Below are positions 6,464-6,467 of a stretch of 6,467 nt of DNA, one piece after another. Each line of letters opens with the position of its first letter. Within the stretch, counting starts at the first letter, position 1. The stretch lies in the NCBI GenBank assembly GCA_039029935.1, contig JBCCFC010000805.1, forward strand, positions 1-6,467, given 5' to 3'. The translations under genes and the position numbers were made by a program. Under the pieces are notes generated by a model. The model made no database searches. It saw only the letters and a list, made by a program, of their open reading frames with translations, and had not been told where the DNA came from. The stretch is from G039029935 sp039029935. Its GTDB lineage: Bacteria > Chloroflexota > Anaerolineae > Caldilineales > Caldilineaceae.

Positions 6464-6467
6464 ATCA

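Overview
All six genes lie on the minus strand, so transcription runs from the right edge toward position 1. The first four (nuoA, nuoB, a nuoC-nuoD fusion and a nuoE-nuoF fusion) encode part of bacterial respiratory complex I (NADH:quinone oxidoreductase). The last two are unrelated to respiration: an Rpn-family PD-(D/E)XK nuclease gene with a C-terminal DUF4351-like domain, and a partial gene for a second PD-(D/E)XK-like protein that runs off the left edge.

Layout in the direction of transcription: a probable promoter (6435-6463); nuoA with a GTG start (6371-5997); nuoB one base later (5995-5441); nuoCD (5433-3601); a 62-bp gap almost filled by a perfect 16-bp inverted repeat; nuoEF (3538-1571); a 61-bp AT-rich gap with no visible terminator; the Rpn-type gene (1509-592); and the partial gene (584 to the edge). 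There is no stretch over 300 bases without a gene.

How the complex I genes fit together: NuoE and NuoF form the NADH-oxidising tip (FMN, the NuoE 2Fe-2S cluster and the N3 4Fe-4S cluster). NuoB and NuoCD form the connecting module that carries cluster N2 and most of the quinone site. NuoA is a small membrane subunit at the join with the membrane arm. All the cofactor ligands and signature motifs I looked for are intact, so these look like working genes. nuoG, nuoH, nuoI and nuoJ-N are not in the window. The direct neighbour after nuoEF is the nuclease gene, so the complex I genes are either split between loci or interrupted here.

Organism: a bacterium with moderate GC in its core genes and a noticeably AT-richer nuclease gene. 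The NuoE-NuoF fusion, the NuoC-NuoD fusion, the NuoB sequence type and the large Rpn/DUF4351 and PD-(D/E)XK families would suit a Chloroflexota (Anaerolineae-like) or similar environmental lineage. This is a weak inference from recall, not a determination.

The least expected features are the complete NuoE-NuoF fusion, the nested perfect palindrome inside the operon, the translationally linked pair of nuclease-fold genes directly downstream of complex I genes, and short peptide motifs shared by the NuoEF C-terminus and the NuoCD N-terminus.
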